Source of the DNA: Candidatus Anaerostipes avistercoris
GTDB lineage: Bacteria; Bacillota; Clostridia; Lachnospirales; Lachnospiraceae
Assembly: GCA_019119895.1 (NCBI GenBank)
Contig: DWWD01000048.1
Coordinates: forward strand, 62,001 to 126,000
DNA: 64,000 nt
Direction of reading: 5' to 3'
How positions within the stretch are numbered: the stretch's first letter is position 1; every line of letters begins with the position of its first letter. Below the pieces are notes generated by a model. That model was not told the origin of the DNA. It made no database searches and saw nothing but the letters and a program-made list of their open reading frames with translations. The position numbers were made by a program, and so were the translations under genes. Positions 35,325 through 44,348 of this stretch are shown piece after piece.

Positions 35325-35567
35325 AAACAGGAAAAGCGTTGAAGAGAAGAGTAATCTGTGAAAGGCTTCCAGAGAGAGACGCATGTGCTGAGAGCGTCTT
35401 AAGCGTCATAACAGATGAAGACCACCTCGGAGCGGCTGCAAACCAGCCCGGCCGACACCGTTATCGTCATGAATGAGAGGCCTGTCGAACGAGAGAGAAG
35501 CAGGCAACCAGGGTGGAACCGCGGTCATACGTCCCATGGATTTTTTGAGATCCATGGGCTTTTTTAT
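35325..35567 (+). promoter_or_regulatory. T-box riboswitch of thrS
   Basis: A tRNA-sensing leader that fills most of the 345-base gap before thrS. The antiterminator motif AGGGTGGAACCGCG is at 35510-35523, followed by a terminator stem (35533-35541 with 35550-35558) and a T run at 35560-35567. Stem I elements AGAGAG and GAAG...GGAG are visible around 35370-35435; ACC at 35421-35423 is the likely threonine specifier, matching the downstream gene. Uncharged tRNA-Thr would favour readthrough into thrS. Confidence 0.92.
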
Positions 35568-35631
35568 TTCAGCGGCTGTATTTTTCCTGAAGACTGAAAA
35601 AGAAAATAATCTATGAAAGGAAGATAAAGAC

Positions 35632-37560
35632 ATGAAAATTACACTCAAAGATGGTTCCGTAAAAGAATACGGACAGGCTATGTCAGTGATTGATATCGCG
35701 AAAGATATCAGTGAAGGTCTTGCGCGTGTCGCATGCGCGGGAGAATTAAACGGAGAGGTTGTAGATTTAAGGACTGTGATTGAGGATGACTGCAGCCTGA
35801 ACATTCTCACATTTGATTCTGATGAAGGAAAGAAAGCATTCCGTCATACAGCTTCCCATATCCTGGCACAGGCAGTCAAACGTATTTATCCGGAGACAAA
35901 GCTTGCCATTGGACCTTCTATTGATAATGGATTCTATTACGATATGGAGAAAGATACTCCTTTTACACAGGATGACCTGGAAAAGATTGAAAAGGAAATG
36001 AAGAAGATTGTAAAAGAGAATCTGGAAATTACATGCTTTACAAAACCGAGAGAAGAAGCCATTGCCTTTATGAAAGAACGCAATGAGCCGTATAAAGTGG
36101 AACTGATCGAAGATCTTCCGGAAGATTCTGTTATCAGTTTCTATCAGCAGGGAGAATTTGTAGACCTCTGCGCCGGCCCTCATCTGATGACAACAAAGCC
36201 GGTCAAGGCCTTTAAGCTGACAAGCATTGCCGGCGCCTACTGGCGTGGAGACGAACATAATCAGATGCTGACACGTATTTACGGCACAGCATTTACAAAG
36301 AAATCAGAACTGACAGATTATCTGACGATGATCGAGGAAGCGAAGAAGCGCGACCACAGAAAACTCGGAAAAGAGCTTGGTCTCTTTATGATGAGAGAAG
36401 AAGGTCCGGGCTTCCCGTTCTTCCTGCCAAAAGGAATGGTTCTTAAAAATACACTGCTGGATTACTGGAGAGATATCCATACCAAGGCCGGATATGTGGA
36501 AATTTCCACTCCGATCATGTTAAGTCGTCATCTCTGGGAAACATCCGGACACTGGGATCATTACAAAGAAAATATGTACACGACTGTGATCGATGATGAA
36601 GATTTTGCCATCAAGCCGATGAACTGTCCGGGAGGCGTTTTGGTATACCAGTCTGAGCCGCGTTCTTACCGTGATCTTCCGCTCCGTATGGGAGAACTTG
36701 GTCTGGTGCACCGTCATGAGAAATCCGGTCAGCTCCACGGATTAATGCGTGTGCGCTGCTTTACGCAGGATGATGCCCATATCTTCATGACACCGGATCA
36801 GATCAAAGATGAGATTAAAGGCGTTGCAGAACTGATCGATCAGGTTTACAGCCTGTTTGGATTTAAATACCATGTAGAGCTGTCCACCCGCCCGGAAGAC
36901 AGCATGGGAAGTGATGAAGACTGGGAGCTTGCTACAGATTCTCTCCGTGCGGCATTAGAGGATCTTGGACTTGATTATGTCGTGAATGAGGGAGACGGAG
37001 CATTCTACGGACCAAAGATTGATTTTCATCTGGAAGATTCCCTTGGAAGGACATGGCAGTGCGGAACTATCCAGCTGGACTTCCAGCTTCCGCTGCGGTT
37101 TGACCTTCATTATGTGGGCGCAGACGGAGAGAAGCATCGTCCGATTATGATCCACCGTGTAGCCTTCGGTTCTATCGAGCGTTTTATCGGTATATTGATC
37201 GAGCATTTTGCAGGAGCCTTCCCGACATGGCTGGCGCCGGTACAGGTGGAAGTTATCCCGATTTCTGACAAACATCTGGAATACGGACAGAAAGTGCTGG
37301 ATGCACTGAAAGATGCCGGAATCCGCGCAGAGATCGATACGAGAGCAGAGAAGATGGGATATAAGATTCGTGAGGCTCAGCTGCAGAAGATTCCATATAT
37401 GCTGGTAGTCGGCGGAAAAGAAGAAGAGATGAACGCTGTTTCCGTCAGAAGCCGTTTCGAAGGCGATGAGGGACAAAAGTCCCTGGATGCATTTATCACA
37501 GATATCAAAAAGGAAATTGATACCAAGGAAAACCGTCCGATCGAAAAAGAAGAAAAATAG
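35632..37560 (+). CDS. thrS: Threonyl-tRNA synthetase
   Basis: Charges tRNA-Thr. 642 residues with the full order: TGS domain (1-61), editing domain with HTASHILAQAVKR near 72 and a second metal-site histidine near 183, catalytic core with motif 2 and the zinc cysteine in MNCPGGVLVYQ near 333, motif 3 GSIERFIGILIEHF near 505, and the anticodon-binding domain (~535-630). Regulated by the T-box leader. Start ATG after AAAGGAAG. A terminator follows. Confidence 0.97.
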   Translation: MKITLKDGSVKEYGQAMSVIDIAKDISEGLARVACAGELNGEVVDLRTVIEDDCSLNILTFDSDEGKKAFRHTASHILAQAVKRIYPETKLAIGPSIDNGFYYDMEKDTPFTQDDLEKIEKEMKKIVKENLEITCFTKPREEAIAFMKERNEPYKVELIEDLPEDSVISFYQQGEFVDLCAGPHLMTTKPVKAFKLTSIAGAYWRGDEHNQMLTRIYGTAFTKKSELTDYLTMIEEAKKRDHRKLGKELGLFMMREEGPGFPFFLPKGMVLKNTLLDYWRDIHTKAGYVEISTPIMLSRHLWETSGHWDHYKENMYTTVIDDEDFAIKPMNCPGGVLVYQSEPRSYRDLPLRMGELGLVHRHEKSGQLHGLMRVRCFTQDDAHIFMTPDQIKDEIKGVAELIDQVYSLFGFKYHVELSTRPEDSMGSDEDWELATDSLRAALEDLGLDYVVNEGDGAFYGPKIDFHLEDSLGRTWQCGTIQLDFQLPLRFDLHYVGADGEKHRPIMIHRVAFGSIERFIGILIEHFAGAFPTWLAPVQVEVIPISDKHLEYGQKVLDALKDAGIRAEIDTRAEKMGYKIREAQLQKIPYMLVVGGKEEEMNAVSVRSRFEGDEGQKSLDAFITDIKKEIDTKENRPIEKEEK

Positions 37561-37588
37561 CATGCTTTCATTCGAAAGTGTGATGAAG

Positions 37589-37640
37589 TCCCTGCCGAAA
37601 TCAGAAGTCAGAAATCTGGTTTCCCGGCAGGGATTTTTTT
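37589..37640 (+). terminator. Terminator of thrS
   Basis: A 9-bp GC-rich stem (37589-37597 with 37625-37633) with a long loop and seven T residues after it. The remaining ~180 bases before the feoA promoter are AT-rich and I see nothing else in them. Confidence 0.85.
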
Positions 37641-37822
37641 CTGTATCTGCTGAAAAAATCTATAAAAACAGTCAAAAAGCAATATTGTTATAGAATATGA
37701 GATATAATGACAATTTATGATGTAAAAAAGTAATACTGTTATGAAAAAATGACGATTTTTCTAACGGATTTTGTTGTTTTCTGTCCTTTGATGAAAATAA
37801 TTCTCAAAAACTTTCGACATTC

Positions 37823-37831
37823 TGCTATAAT
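37823..37831 (+). promoter_or_regulatory. Extended -10 promoter of feoAB
   Basis: TGCTATAAT, a TGn-extended consensus -10, 45 bases before the feoA start. No convincing Fur box was identified by eye. Confidence 0.55.
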
Positions 37832-37875
37832 TAAGGTACAGTTAAATACAACTAATCTGATTGGAGGATACAAAT

Positions 37876-38112
37876 TTGGAACAAACAATACAGCTGAGTC
37901 AGGGGCAGGTGGGAAAGTCCTATACCGTTCAGAAAATGAAACTGCCGGTTAATATTGAAAAACGGCTGGAGGCTCTTGGAATGACCCACGGGACTTCTGT
38001 TCTCGTTTTAAACAGCAAGAGCAAAGGCGTCCTGATCGTGAAAGTCAGGGGAACCAGATTTGCTCTTGGCCGTAATATTACAGAAAATATAGAAGTGGGG
38101 AGGACAGCATGA
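37876..38112 (+). CDS. feoA: Ferrous iron transport protein FeoA
   Basis: A 78-residue SH3-like accessory protein for FeoB, acting at the cytoplasmic face. The TTG at 37876 is chosen because TTGGAGGA sits at proper distance upstream; an in-frame TTG at 37861 would lie within that ribosome binding site. Conserved features: RLEALGMTHGTSVLVL and VKVRGTRFALGRNIT. The stop overlaps the feoB start by four bases. Confidence 0.9.
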   Translation: MEQTIQLSQGQVGKSYTVQKMKLPVNIEKRLEALGMTHGTSVLVLNSKSKGVLIVKVRGTRFALGRNITENIEVGRTA

Positions 38113-40151
38113 AAGAAGATTTGACCATAGGATTTATAGGAAATCCCAATTGCGGAAAGACGACATTGTTTAATGCTTATACCGGAGCAAATTTGAAAGT
38201 TGCCAACTGGCCCGGAGTAACGGTAGAGCGCATGGAAGGAGCGATCAGAGATCACGATCTCAATATCCGTCTGGTAGATCTGCCGGGAACTTACAGTCTG
38301 ACTTCTTATACAATGGAAGAACAGGTTTCCAGACAGTTCATTATAAGCGACGAGGTGGATGTGATCGTCGATGTTGCGGATGCGTCTGCTCTGGAGAGAA
38401 ATCTCTATCTGACCCTCCAGCTCCTGGAACTTGGAAAGCCTGTCGTTCTGGCTCTGAATATGATGGATATCGTGGCAAAGAGAGGAATGGAGATTGATAC
38501 CCACCGTCTTCCGGAGATGCTTGGTATTCCGGTGATTCCTGTTTCTGCCCGGAAGAGGACCGGTCTTGATATTCTGCTTCACGCAGCGGCTCATCACAAA
38601 GATAAACAGAAGCCGGACCGGCTGATCCATGAACATAAACAGACATATCACCATCATCATGACCATCATGCGGAATACGCTATGGTCTATTCGGATGAAA
38701 TAGAGGATAAGATTGATGATATCATGACTTATATGGAGGAAAAATATCCTGGACTTGATAATTACCGGTGGCTGGCCATTAAGCAGCTGGAGCAGGATCA
38801 GGAAGTGACAAGCCTCTATCCTGTAGATCTTCCGGATGTGATCGACAAAAACTATGAATCCGAGATTATCAACCAGAAATATGATTTCATTCAGGAAATT
38901 GTGGATGAAGTCGTTGTAAATAAAAACCGACAGGAAGCTCTGACAGAAAAAGCGGACCGGATTCTGACTCACAAAATTTTCAGTATTCCAATTTTCCTTG
39001 GTATTATGGCGCTGGTCTTTTTCCTGACCTTTACCATCGGAGACTGGCTGAAAGGGTATTTTGAAACAGCGCTGGAAATCTTTTCTGCTTGGGTTTCCGG
39101 CGGACTGGAGAGTCTGCATGTAAATCCGATGCTTCAGTCTCTGATCGTAGACGGAATCATTACCGGAGTCGGTGGAATCCTTACATTCCTTCCAAATATC
39201 TTTATTCTGTTTCTGGCTCTGGCATTTCTGGAAGACAGCGGCTATATGGCGAGAGTTGCCTATGTGATGGAAGGTATCATGAGCAAGCTGGGACTTTCCG
39301 GCCGTGCCTTTATTCCGATGATTCTGGGATTTGGCTGCACGGTGCCTGCGATCATGGCGTCCAGGGCTTTGGAAAATCCGAGAGACCGTTATAAGGTTAT
39401 GCTGGTGACACCTTTCATGAGCTGCAGCGCGAGACTGCCGATTTACATTCTGTTTTCCGGCATGTTTTTCCCGGAAAACCCTATGATCGCGGCGTATTCC
39501 ATGTATATCATCGGACTGCTGGTGGCAATTCTGATCGCAGCCGTCATCCATCTGATCGATCGGAAGACAAGCCCGAATTATCTGTTGATCGAGCTGCCGG
39601 AATATAAGGCGCCAAGTGCCCGCACCATTGCAATCTATGTCTGGGAAAAAGTAAAAGACTACCTGACCAAGGCAGGAACGACGATTTTCGTGGCATCTAT
39701 TTTAATGTGGTTTATTTTAAATTTTGGATTTGGAGGATATACCACAGAAATGGCTCAAAGTTTCGGGGCATCCATCGGAAAGGTTCTGGTGCCTTTCTTT
39801 GCGCCGGTCGGCCTTGGATTCTGGCAGATTGCCGTGGCTCTGATCGCGGGAATTTCAGCAAAAGAAGTAGTAGTATCCAGCTGTGCTGTATTGTTTGGGG
39901 TATCAAACATCAATTCACCTGCAGGAATGAATGTGATGGAATCCATTCTGGAAGGCATGGGCTTCGGACAGCTGAATGCTTTCTGCCTGATGGTATTCTG
40001 TCTCTTGTATATCCCATGTGCTGCGACACTGGCTACGATCAAAAAGGAAGCCGGAAGTTGGAAGTATATGGGCTTTGCGGCGGTATTTCAGCTGGTGGTC
40101 GCATGGGTCGTGACGTTTTTCATCTACCAGATTGGCAGCGCCATTTTATAA
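38109..40151 (+). CDS. feoB: Ferrous iron transporter FeoB
   Basis: Inner-membrane Fe(II) importer with a cytosolic G domain. 680 residues. G1 GNPNCGKTTL at 12-21, G2 region WPGVTVE, G3 DLPGTYSLT, G4 NMMD. Between the G domain and the first Gate helix there is a histidine-rich stretch at about 158-190, including HHHHDHH. The membrane domain (~295-675) has the paired Gate regions (GFGCTVPAIMASRAL near 410, ISAKEVVVSS near 580). Coupled to feoA by a four-base overlap. Confidence 0.95.
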   Translation: MKEDLTIGFIGNPNCGKTTLFNAYTGANLKVANWPGVTVERMEGAIRDHDLNIRLVDLPGTYSLTSYTMEEQVSRQFIISDEVDVIVDVADASALERNLYLTLQLLELGKPVVLALNMMDIVAKRGMEIDTHRLPEMLGIPVIPVSARKRTGLDILLHAAAHHKDKQKPDRLIHEHKQTYHHHHDHHAEYAMVYSDEIEDKIDDIMTYMEEKYPGLDNYRWLAIKQLEQDQEVTSLYPVDLPDVIDKNYESEIINQKYDFIQEIVDEVVVNKNRQEALTEKADRILTHKIFSIPIFLGIMALVFFLTFTIGDWLKGYFETALEIFSAWVSGGLESLHVNPMLQSLIVDGIITGVGGILTFLPNIFILFLALAFLEDSGYMARVAYVMEGIMSKLGLSGRAFIPMILGFGCTVPAIMASRALENPRDRYKVMLVTPFMSCSARLPIYILFSGMFFPENPMIAAYSMYIIGLLVAILIAAVIHLIDRKTSPNYLLIELPEYKAPSARTIAIYVWEKVKDYLTKAGTTIFVASILMWFILNFGFGGYTTEMAQSFGASIGKVLVPFFAPVGLGFWQIAVALIAGISAKEVVVSSCAVLFGVSNINSPAGMNVMESILEGMGFGQLNAFCLMVFCLLYIPCAATLATIKKEAGSWKYMGFAAVFQLVVAWVVTFFIYQIGSAIL

Positions 40152-40162
40152 ATAAGATAACA

Positions 40163-40205
40163 TTAAAGATCAAAACCGGACGCATCGTCCGGTTTTGATC
40201 TTTAA
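40163..40205. terminator. Perfect 20-bp inverted repeat after feoB, probable terminator
   Basis: Twenty paired bases (40163-40182 with 40186-40205) around a three-base loop directly after feoB, with a weak TTT tail. The remainder of the 210-base gap to the next gene is AT-rich without further features I can support. Confidence 0.7.
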
Positions 40206-40361
40206 AGAGATGTCAGTCAGAGCATTCTTAAGTATTTCTTTATAAAATCTTTTGATTTCCTACACTTGTAAGATTTAGAACGCTGTGATATAGTGAAACT
40301 AACGTAAATTTTAGAAACACAGCGATGATGCAATTTATGGAATAGAAAGGACGAATATAAT

Positions 40362-41297
40362 ATGAAAAAAGAATCCATTCCGATCAGGATTTTAGGAAAA
40401 CTGGCGTCTGTGGTTTTCTTTATTTCCCTCCTTTGTCTGGGCGTATCTCTCTGCCTGGAACCGATCTGCACTTCAACGGTGCAGAATGTGGTTTTAAACG
40501 GCACCATGAGTGATTACATGACCAATGCCATTGTACAGGAAAATAAATCATCTGAGGGAACTGCCGCAGACAGCACGGTTTCAGATTCTGCGGCGTCAGA
40601 TCAGTCAGATGCCGCACAAAACAGCGTGATTACAGAGAGTCAGATTCAGAAGGTGGAAGAAATTGTTCAGTCCAGTCCTGAAATGAGAAAATTGGTTTCC
40701 AAATACCTGGAACAATATGCCGGCTATCTGGAAAACGGTCAGATTAATACATTATCGGATGCAGAGAAAAAGCAGCTTCTGGAATCCGTCAATGAACAGA
40801 TACTGGATACGGTAGAGGAAGAACAGCAGACCGATATGAGCAGCGCAGAGCGTCAGAGATACAAAGACGCCCTGGAGGAGAAAGAAAACGAAGTGCTGGA
40901 TACATTGGATACGATGCCGGAGACTATGGAAGAGACCATGCCGGACGCAGCCCAGGCGCTAAGGACTTATGGAAGGGCTGTATCAGGGGGCACACAGGCC
41001 GGACTTGCCGCAGCGGCGGTTACAGCAGGAATTCTTGTGATTTTATGCAGAAGACAGGGAATGCGCTGGATGAAATCCATTGGAATATCCGCGCTGACAG
41101 ACGGAATTCTTATTGCGGCGGCAATGCCTTTCGCCATTGGAGTCGCGGCCGCATTTCTTACCAATCAGTTTCTGGGACAGACCGGAAACATTGACATCAG
41201 CGTCTGTTATCAGACTGGCGGGATCATGGCAGGAGCAGGATTTGTTTTTCTTGTTATATACAACATTTGCAGAAGAAAAAGAAGAAACGCACAGTAA
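40362..41297 (+). CDS. Membrane protein of unknown function with an extracytoplasmic acidic region
   Basis: A 311-residue protein I do not recognise. One N-terminal membrane helix (~12-32), then a ~180-residue probably extracytoplasmic region: a Ser/Asp/Ala-rich stretch (~60-90) and Glu-rich helices with coiled-coil character (~95-190), and three C-terminal helices (~210-228, 240-265, 285-303) with a basic tail RRKRRN. The layout resembles paired-membrane-anchor sensor or envelope proteins, but no catalytic motif is present. AGAAAGGA precedes the ATG. Confidence 0.65.
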   Translation: MKKESIPIRILGKLASVVFFISLLCLGVSLCLEPICTSTVQNVVLNGTMSDYMTNAIVQENKSSEGTAADSTVSDSAASDQSDAAQNSVITESQIQKVEEIVQSSPEMRKLVSKYLEQYAGYLENGQINTLSDAEKKQLLESVNEQILDTVEEEQQTDMSSAERQRYKDALEEKENEVLDTLDTMPETMEETMPDAAQALRTYGRAVSGGTQAGLAAAAVTAGILVILCRRQGMRWMKSIGISALTDGILIAAAMPFAIGVAAAFLTNQFLGQTGNIDISVCYQTGGIMAGAGFVFLVIYNICRRKRRNAQ

Positions 41298-41470
41298 AAA
41301 GGGAATAAGAAAGAAGGAATCTGAATACAGCAGAAAACCCTTCTTTTCCTTTTTCTATACCAATCTATAATTTAAATCGGTATTTTGCGTATAGATTAAA
41401 GTCCCCGCATAACCACTCTCGGTCATGACATTCAGACTGTATTTTTTCATAAAATCATGAAATACAAAAA

Positions 41471-41508
41471 GGAACATTTTCATTGAAACTTATCCATGAA
41501 AATGTTCC
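41471..41508 (-). terminator. Terminator of the small minus-strand membrane protein gene
   Basis: A perfect 13-bp stem (41471-41483 with 41496-41508); on the minus strand it is followed by TTTTTG. The 170 bases toward the plus-strand membrane protein hold a weak AAGAAGG/CCTTCTT hairpin (about 41313-41345) and a short AATCTATA/TATAGATT repeat, nothing else. Confidence 0.7.
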
Positions 41509-41532
41509 TGTCTCTTTCTCATTTTCTTTTTG

Positions 41533-41688
41533 TCAGAAACTCAGATATTTTTTCTTTTTCAGAAGGTTTGCTCCCGAAGTGATCAGAAGAATTCCGGCCG
41601 CAACGCCAAAACAGATGGACAGAATTCCTAAAATAAGGTTACCGGCCCCTGAGTGTTTCATTGTCAAATAAATTTTTTCCGTATCCAT
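41533..41688 (-). CDS. 51-residue single-pass membrane protein
   Basis: A short gene supported by three signals: ATG with GGAGG eight bases upstream, a promoter of good spacing before it, and a terminator just after. The protein starts MDTEKIYLTMKHSG, has one hydrophobic helix around GNLILGILSICFGVAAGILL and ends in a basic tail (LLKKKKYLSF). I do not recognise a family. A single helix with a lysine-rich end fits small regulatory or envelope-associated proteins; no toxin evidence is seen. Confidence 0.65.
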   Translation of the reverse strand: MDTEKIYLTMKHSGAGNLILGILSICFGVAAGILLITSGANLLKKKKYLSF

Positions 41689-41719
41689 GCTGTGAACCTC
41701 CATTTTCTTTTATGTTATT

Positions 41720-41748
41720 ACTATACAGCTTTCAGTCTTCTGAAACAA
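41720..41748 (-). promoter_or_regulatory. Promoter of the 51-residue membrane protein gene
   Basis: Minus strand TTGTTT (41748-41743), 17-base spacer, TATAGT (41725-41720), overlapping the end of the neighbouring peptidase gene's intergenic space. Confidence 0.6.
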
Positions 41749-41753
41749 GGTTT

Positions 41754-42293
41754 TTATGTCTGATTTAACAGCTTTTTCCTCTCTTTCCAGTCAGGAAGAA
41801 ATTTCGTCATAAACTGCTTGAACCTGGCATTGTGGCTTGGTTCCAGTAAATGACAAAGTTCGTGGACAACGACGTATTCAATGCACTCATCCGGATAAAC
41901 AGCCAGCTGCAGATTGATGCGGATCCGTCCTGTTTTCGTGCTGCAGCTTCCCCAGATGGTTTTCATATCCCGAATGGTGAAACTCACTGCCGCAACGCCC
42001 ATAACAGGTTCCCATTGTTTGGCGAAAAACTCAATTTTGCCGGCAAGTGCTTCTCTCTGTTCTTTTGAAATAACGGCCGGTTCCCTTGATGATTTTCTCT
42101 GTGCCATTTTCTGATGATTTCGAATGATCCAGTCTTCTTTTGCGTCGATAAATGCCCGGATCGTCTCCTCTCTCGCTCTCTTCGGCGCTGTGATCAATAT
42201 ATCACCGTTAGGAGGTTTTATGTAAATGTTGATATTTTTGACCGGCCTTCGGTCAAGAACGGCCGGAATGCCATGAATCAGTATCTCTTTCAT
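41754..42293 (-). CDS. YgjP-like metallopeptidase domain protein
   Basis: A 179-residue protein of the YgjP/DUF45 zinc metallopeptidase family. The zinc motif is VVHELCHLLEPSHNARF near 141-157 (HExxH plus downstream histidine), preceded by the family's WGSCSTKTGRIRIN segment. No signal peptide. Physiological substrate unknown. It follows the UbiB-like gene by 20 bases on the same strand and is likely the last gene of that transcript. Confidence 0.85.
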   Translation of the reverse strand: MKEILIHGIPAVLDRRPVKNINIYIKPPNGDILITAPKRAREETIRAFIDAKEDWIIRNHQKMAQRKSSREPAVISKEQREALAGKIEFFAKQWEPVMGVAAVSFTIRDMKTIWGSCSTKTGRIRINLQLAVYPDECIEYVVVHELCHLLEPSHNARFKQFMTKFLPDWKERKKLLNQT

Positions 42294-42313
42294 TGTCTGT
42301 TTTTATGTCCCTT

Positions 42314-43924
42314 CTACCGCTTCTGCTTCTTCTTTTGAATGATCATGGAAATCAGAAGAAACAGCATAAAAATCCCGCCCAGACAGAAACCGGCAAAGGC
42401 AAGCCATGGCATGTGAAATATCTGAGGCTGTATATCGGTCAGGCATAGAATCGCCGAACTGCACCAGAAAACTGCGGCCAGCACAGTGATGATCAGATGA
42501 TCGATATGACGTCCCATGGTCTCTTTCATGCCCCGCGTCTCTGAAGATTCCAGATTAATGCGAATCTGTCCGTTCTTTGTAATATTCAGAAGATCAGAAA
42601 GCTGTGCCGGAATTTCCAGTGATTTTTTGGAAGATGAATAAATATCCCGGATGCTGTGCTTGATTTCTTTCTTGATATCAAATTCCTGCATCATAATGGC
42701 GGACATATGCGTTGTCAGAATCTCAAGCATGTTGACTTTGGGAGAACATATTTTTAAGGTTCCCTCCATCGTGATCATGCTTCTGGCAAGGAGCGTGATA
42801 TCGGAAGGCACAGAAATCTCGTGGGTTTTCAGCAGATCCAGGAAATCTTCCATCAGCTCTCCTACATTCATGGTTCCAAAATCCATGTTCATATAACGGC
42901 CCACCAGATCATCCAGATCCGTATAAAGCTGTGCATGGTTGATTTTATGTCTTGGTGTGCCAAAAGACAAAAAAGCATTCTTCAGCTCATAAATATCATT
43001 CTTTAAGATGGCGGAAATCGCCCGCTTTAAAATAGCTTTATAATGGTCAGAAAGATGTCCCGCCATGCCCAGATCCAGCCAGGCAATCTGACCGCCGGCA
43101 ATCCACAGGTTCCCCGGATGAGGATCCGCGTGGAAAAAACCGTCTTCCAGAATCTGCTTACAGTAATTTTCCGCTGCTTTTTTGCCGATTTCCGACATAT
43201 CATATCCCAATTCTTCCAGCTGACTGATCTGATCGATCTGGATTCCGTCCACATAACTCATGACCAGCAGACGGTAACTGGAATACTGGCGGTAAACCTT
43301 GGGACAGGTCACATATTGAATGTCTTTCTGGTTCTCATAGAATAATTCCAAATGCTCCGCTTCTTTAAAGAAGTCCATCTCTTCCTTGGTAGTCTCCCAC
43401 ATTTCGTCAATGATTCCACGAAAATCAATCAAATCTCCGGTTCCCACGGCAAAATTCAAAAGACCGGCAGCCTTCTTCATCAGAGCGATATCCTGAGCCA
43501 TCGTTTCCTTGATTCCCGGACGCTGCACTTTCAGCACCACATGTTCACCGGTCTTTAAAACAGCTTCGTGAACCTGAGCGATAGATGCGGATCCAAGAGG
43601 CCTGGAATCAATTTCCTGAAAGGCCGTATCCGGATCTTCTCCCAGTTCCTGTTCCAGCACCTCCAGGATCACATCAAAAGGAAGAGGTTTCACATCAGTA
43701 CGCAGTCTTGACAGCTGTTTACAATACTTTTCCGGAATCAGATCAGAACGCATGGACATGATCTGTCCCAGTTTTACATAAGTTGGTCCCAGATCTTCCA
43801 GAATCGCACAGAGTTTATCCGGCTGGATTCCCTGGGTAATGTGATGACGTTTCAGAACGGCTAGAATTTCCTTCAGCCGTCCTTTCGAATTGTAATCTCC
43901 TGTCTTTTTTCCTTGCTGTTTCAT
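42314..43924 (-). CDS. AarF/UbiB/ABC1 family protein kinase-like ATPase
   Basis: A 536-residue UbiB-family atypical kinase. N-terminal KxGQ motif in GPTYVKLGQIMSMRSDLIP near 50, nucleotide-loop variant PLGSASIAQVHEA near 112, catalytic HADPHPGNLW near 270 and metal-binding WLDLGMAGHL near 285. Two C-terminal membrane helices (~475-530) anchor it. In quinone makers UbiB supports ubiquinone synthesis; Clostridia mostly lack that, so a role in isoprenoid lipid handling or membrane stress is more likely (inference). Sits between a phasin-like gene and a YgjP gene. Confidence 0.88.
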   Translation of the reverse strand: MKQQGKKTGDYNSKGRLKEILAVLKRHHITQGIQPDKLCAILEDLGPTYVKLGQIMSMRSDLIPEKYCKQLSRLRTDVKPLPFDVILEVLEQELGEDPDTAFQEIDSRPLGSASIAQVHEAVLKTGEHVVLKVQRPGIKETMAQDIALMKKAAGLLNFAVGTGDLIDFRGIIDEMWETTKEEMDFFKEAEHLELFYENQKDIQYVTCPKVYRQYSSYRLLVMSYVDGIQIDQISQLEELGYDMSEIGKKAAENYCKQILEDGFFHADPHPGNLWIAGGQIAWLDLGMAGHLSDHYKAILKRAISAILKNDIYELKNAFLSFGTPRHKINHAQLYTDLDDLVGRYMNMDFGTMNVGELMEDFLDLLKTHEISVPSDITLLARSMITMEGTLKICSPKVNMLEILTTHMSAIMMQEFDIKKEIKHSIRDIYSSSKKSLEIPAQLSDLLNITKNGQIRINLESSETRGMKETMGRHIDHLIITVLAAVFWCSSAILCLTDIQPQIFHMPWLAFAGFCLGGIFMLFLLISMIIQKKKQKR

Positions 43925-43933
43925 TGGTGCATC

Positions 43934-44290
43934 CTACGCTTCGGCGGAATCAGCGGTTCCCTTCTCTTCTTCTGCTTTTTCCTGCTCTGCTTTGTTTGCC
44001 GCTTCTACTTCTGCGATCCGCGCTTTCAATTGTTCCAGTTCCTCTGCAGACATTTTCTCCACAGAATCAAAGGCGTCGCTGAAGTTTCTGGTCACATTGA
44101 CAGATACATGGTCTTTGACTTTGCTTTTGGCACTGCGCTTCAGTTCTTCATTGAACACTTTGCCCTGTTCCACAGTAAGTTCGCCTTTTTCTACCAGTTT
44201 GTCAATAATATCTTTGGTTGTTTCTGCTGTAGTAGCCGCTGCTCCTACGCCTGCCAGAAAAATTTTTCTTACTCCTTCTCCAAATTCCAT
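43934..44290 (-). CDS. Phasin-family / PhaF-like protein
   Basis: A 118-residue helical protein with the pattern of the phasin or polyhydroxyalkanoate-synthesis-regulator family: GEGVRKIFLAGVGAAATTAE at the N-terminus, then heptad-like helices and a Glu/Lys/Ala-rich C-terminal coiled coil. No PHA synthase is nearby, so a link to PHA granules is doubtful. In Firmicutes such proteins commonly precede UbiB-family genes, as here (9-base gap), suggesting a shared function at the membrane. Confidence 0.75.
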   Translation of the reverse strand: MEFGEGVRKIFLAGVGAAATTAETTKDIIDKLVEKGELTVEQGKVFNEELKRSAKSKVKDHVSVNVTRNFSDAFDSVEKMSAEELEQLKARIAEVEAANKAEQEKAEEEKGTADSAEA

Positions 44291-44348
44291 AGGTCATCCT
44301 TCCTTTCTGTTTGGATTTGCTGCGTTTTTGGTTACTTCTATTCTAACA

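Noticed and set aside
37929-39551. A 540-codon open frame opposite feoA/feoB
   Set aside because: It is antisense to clearly conserved FeoA and FeoB coding sequence, is rich in His/Gln/Arg without domains, and lacks a ribosome binding site.
41355-41450. A 31-codon frame on the minus strand downstream of the small membrane protein terminator
   Set aside because: It reads like plausible protein (starts MKKYSLNVMTESGYAG) but its ATG has no ribosome binding site and it lies past the hairpin; it may be a gene relic or chance.
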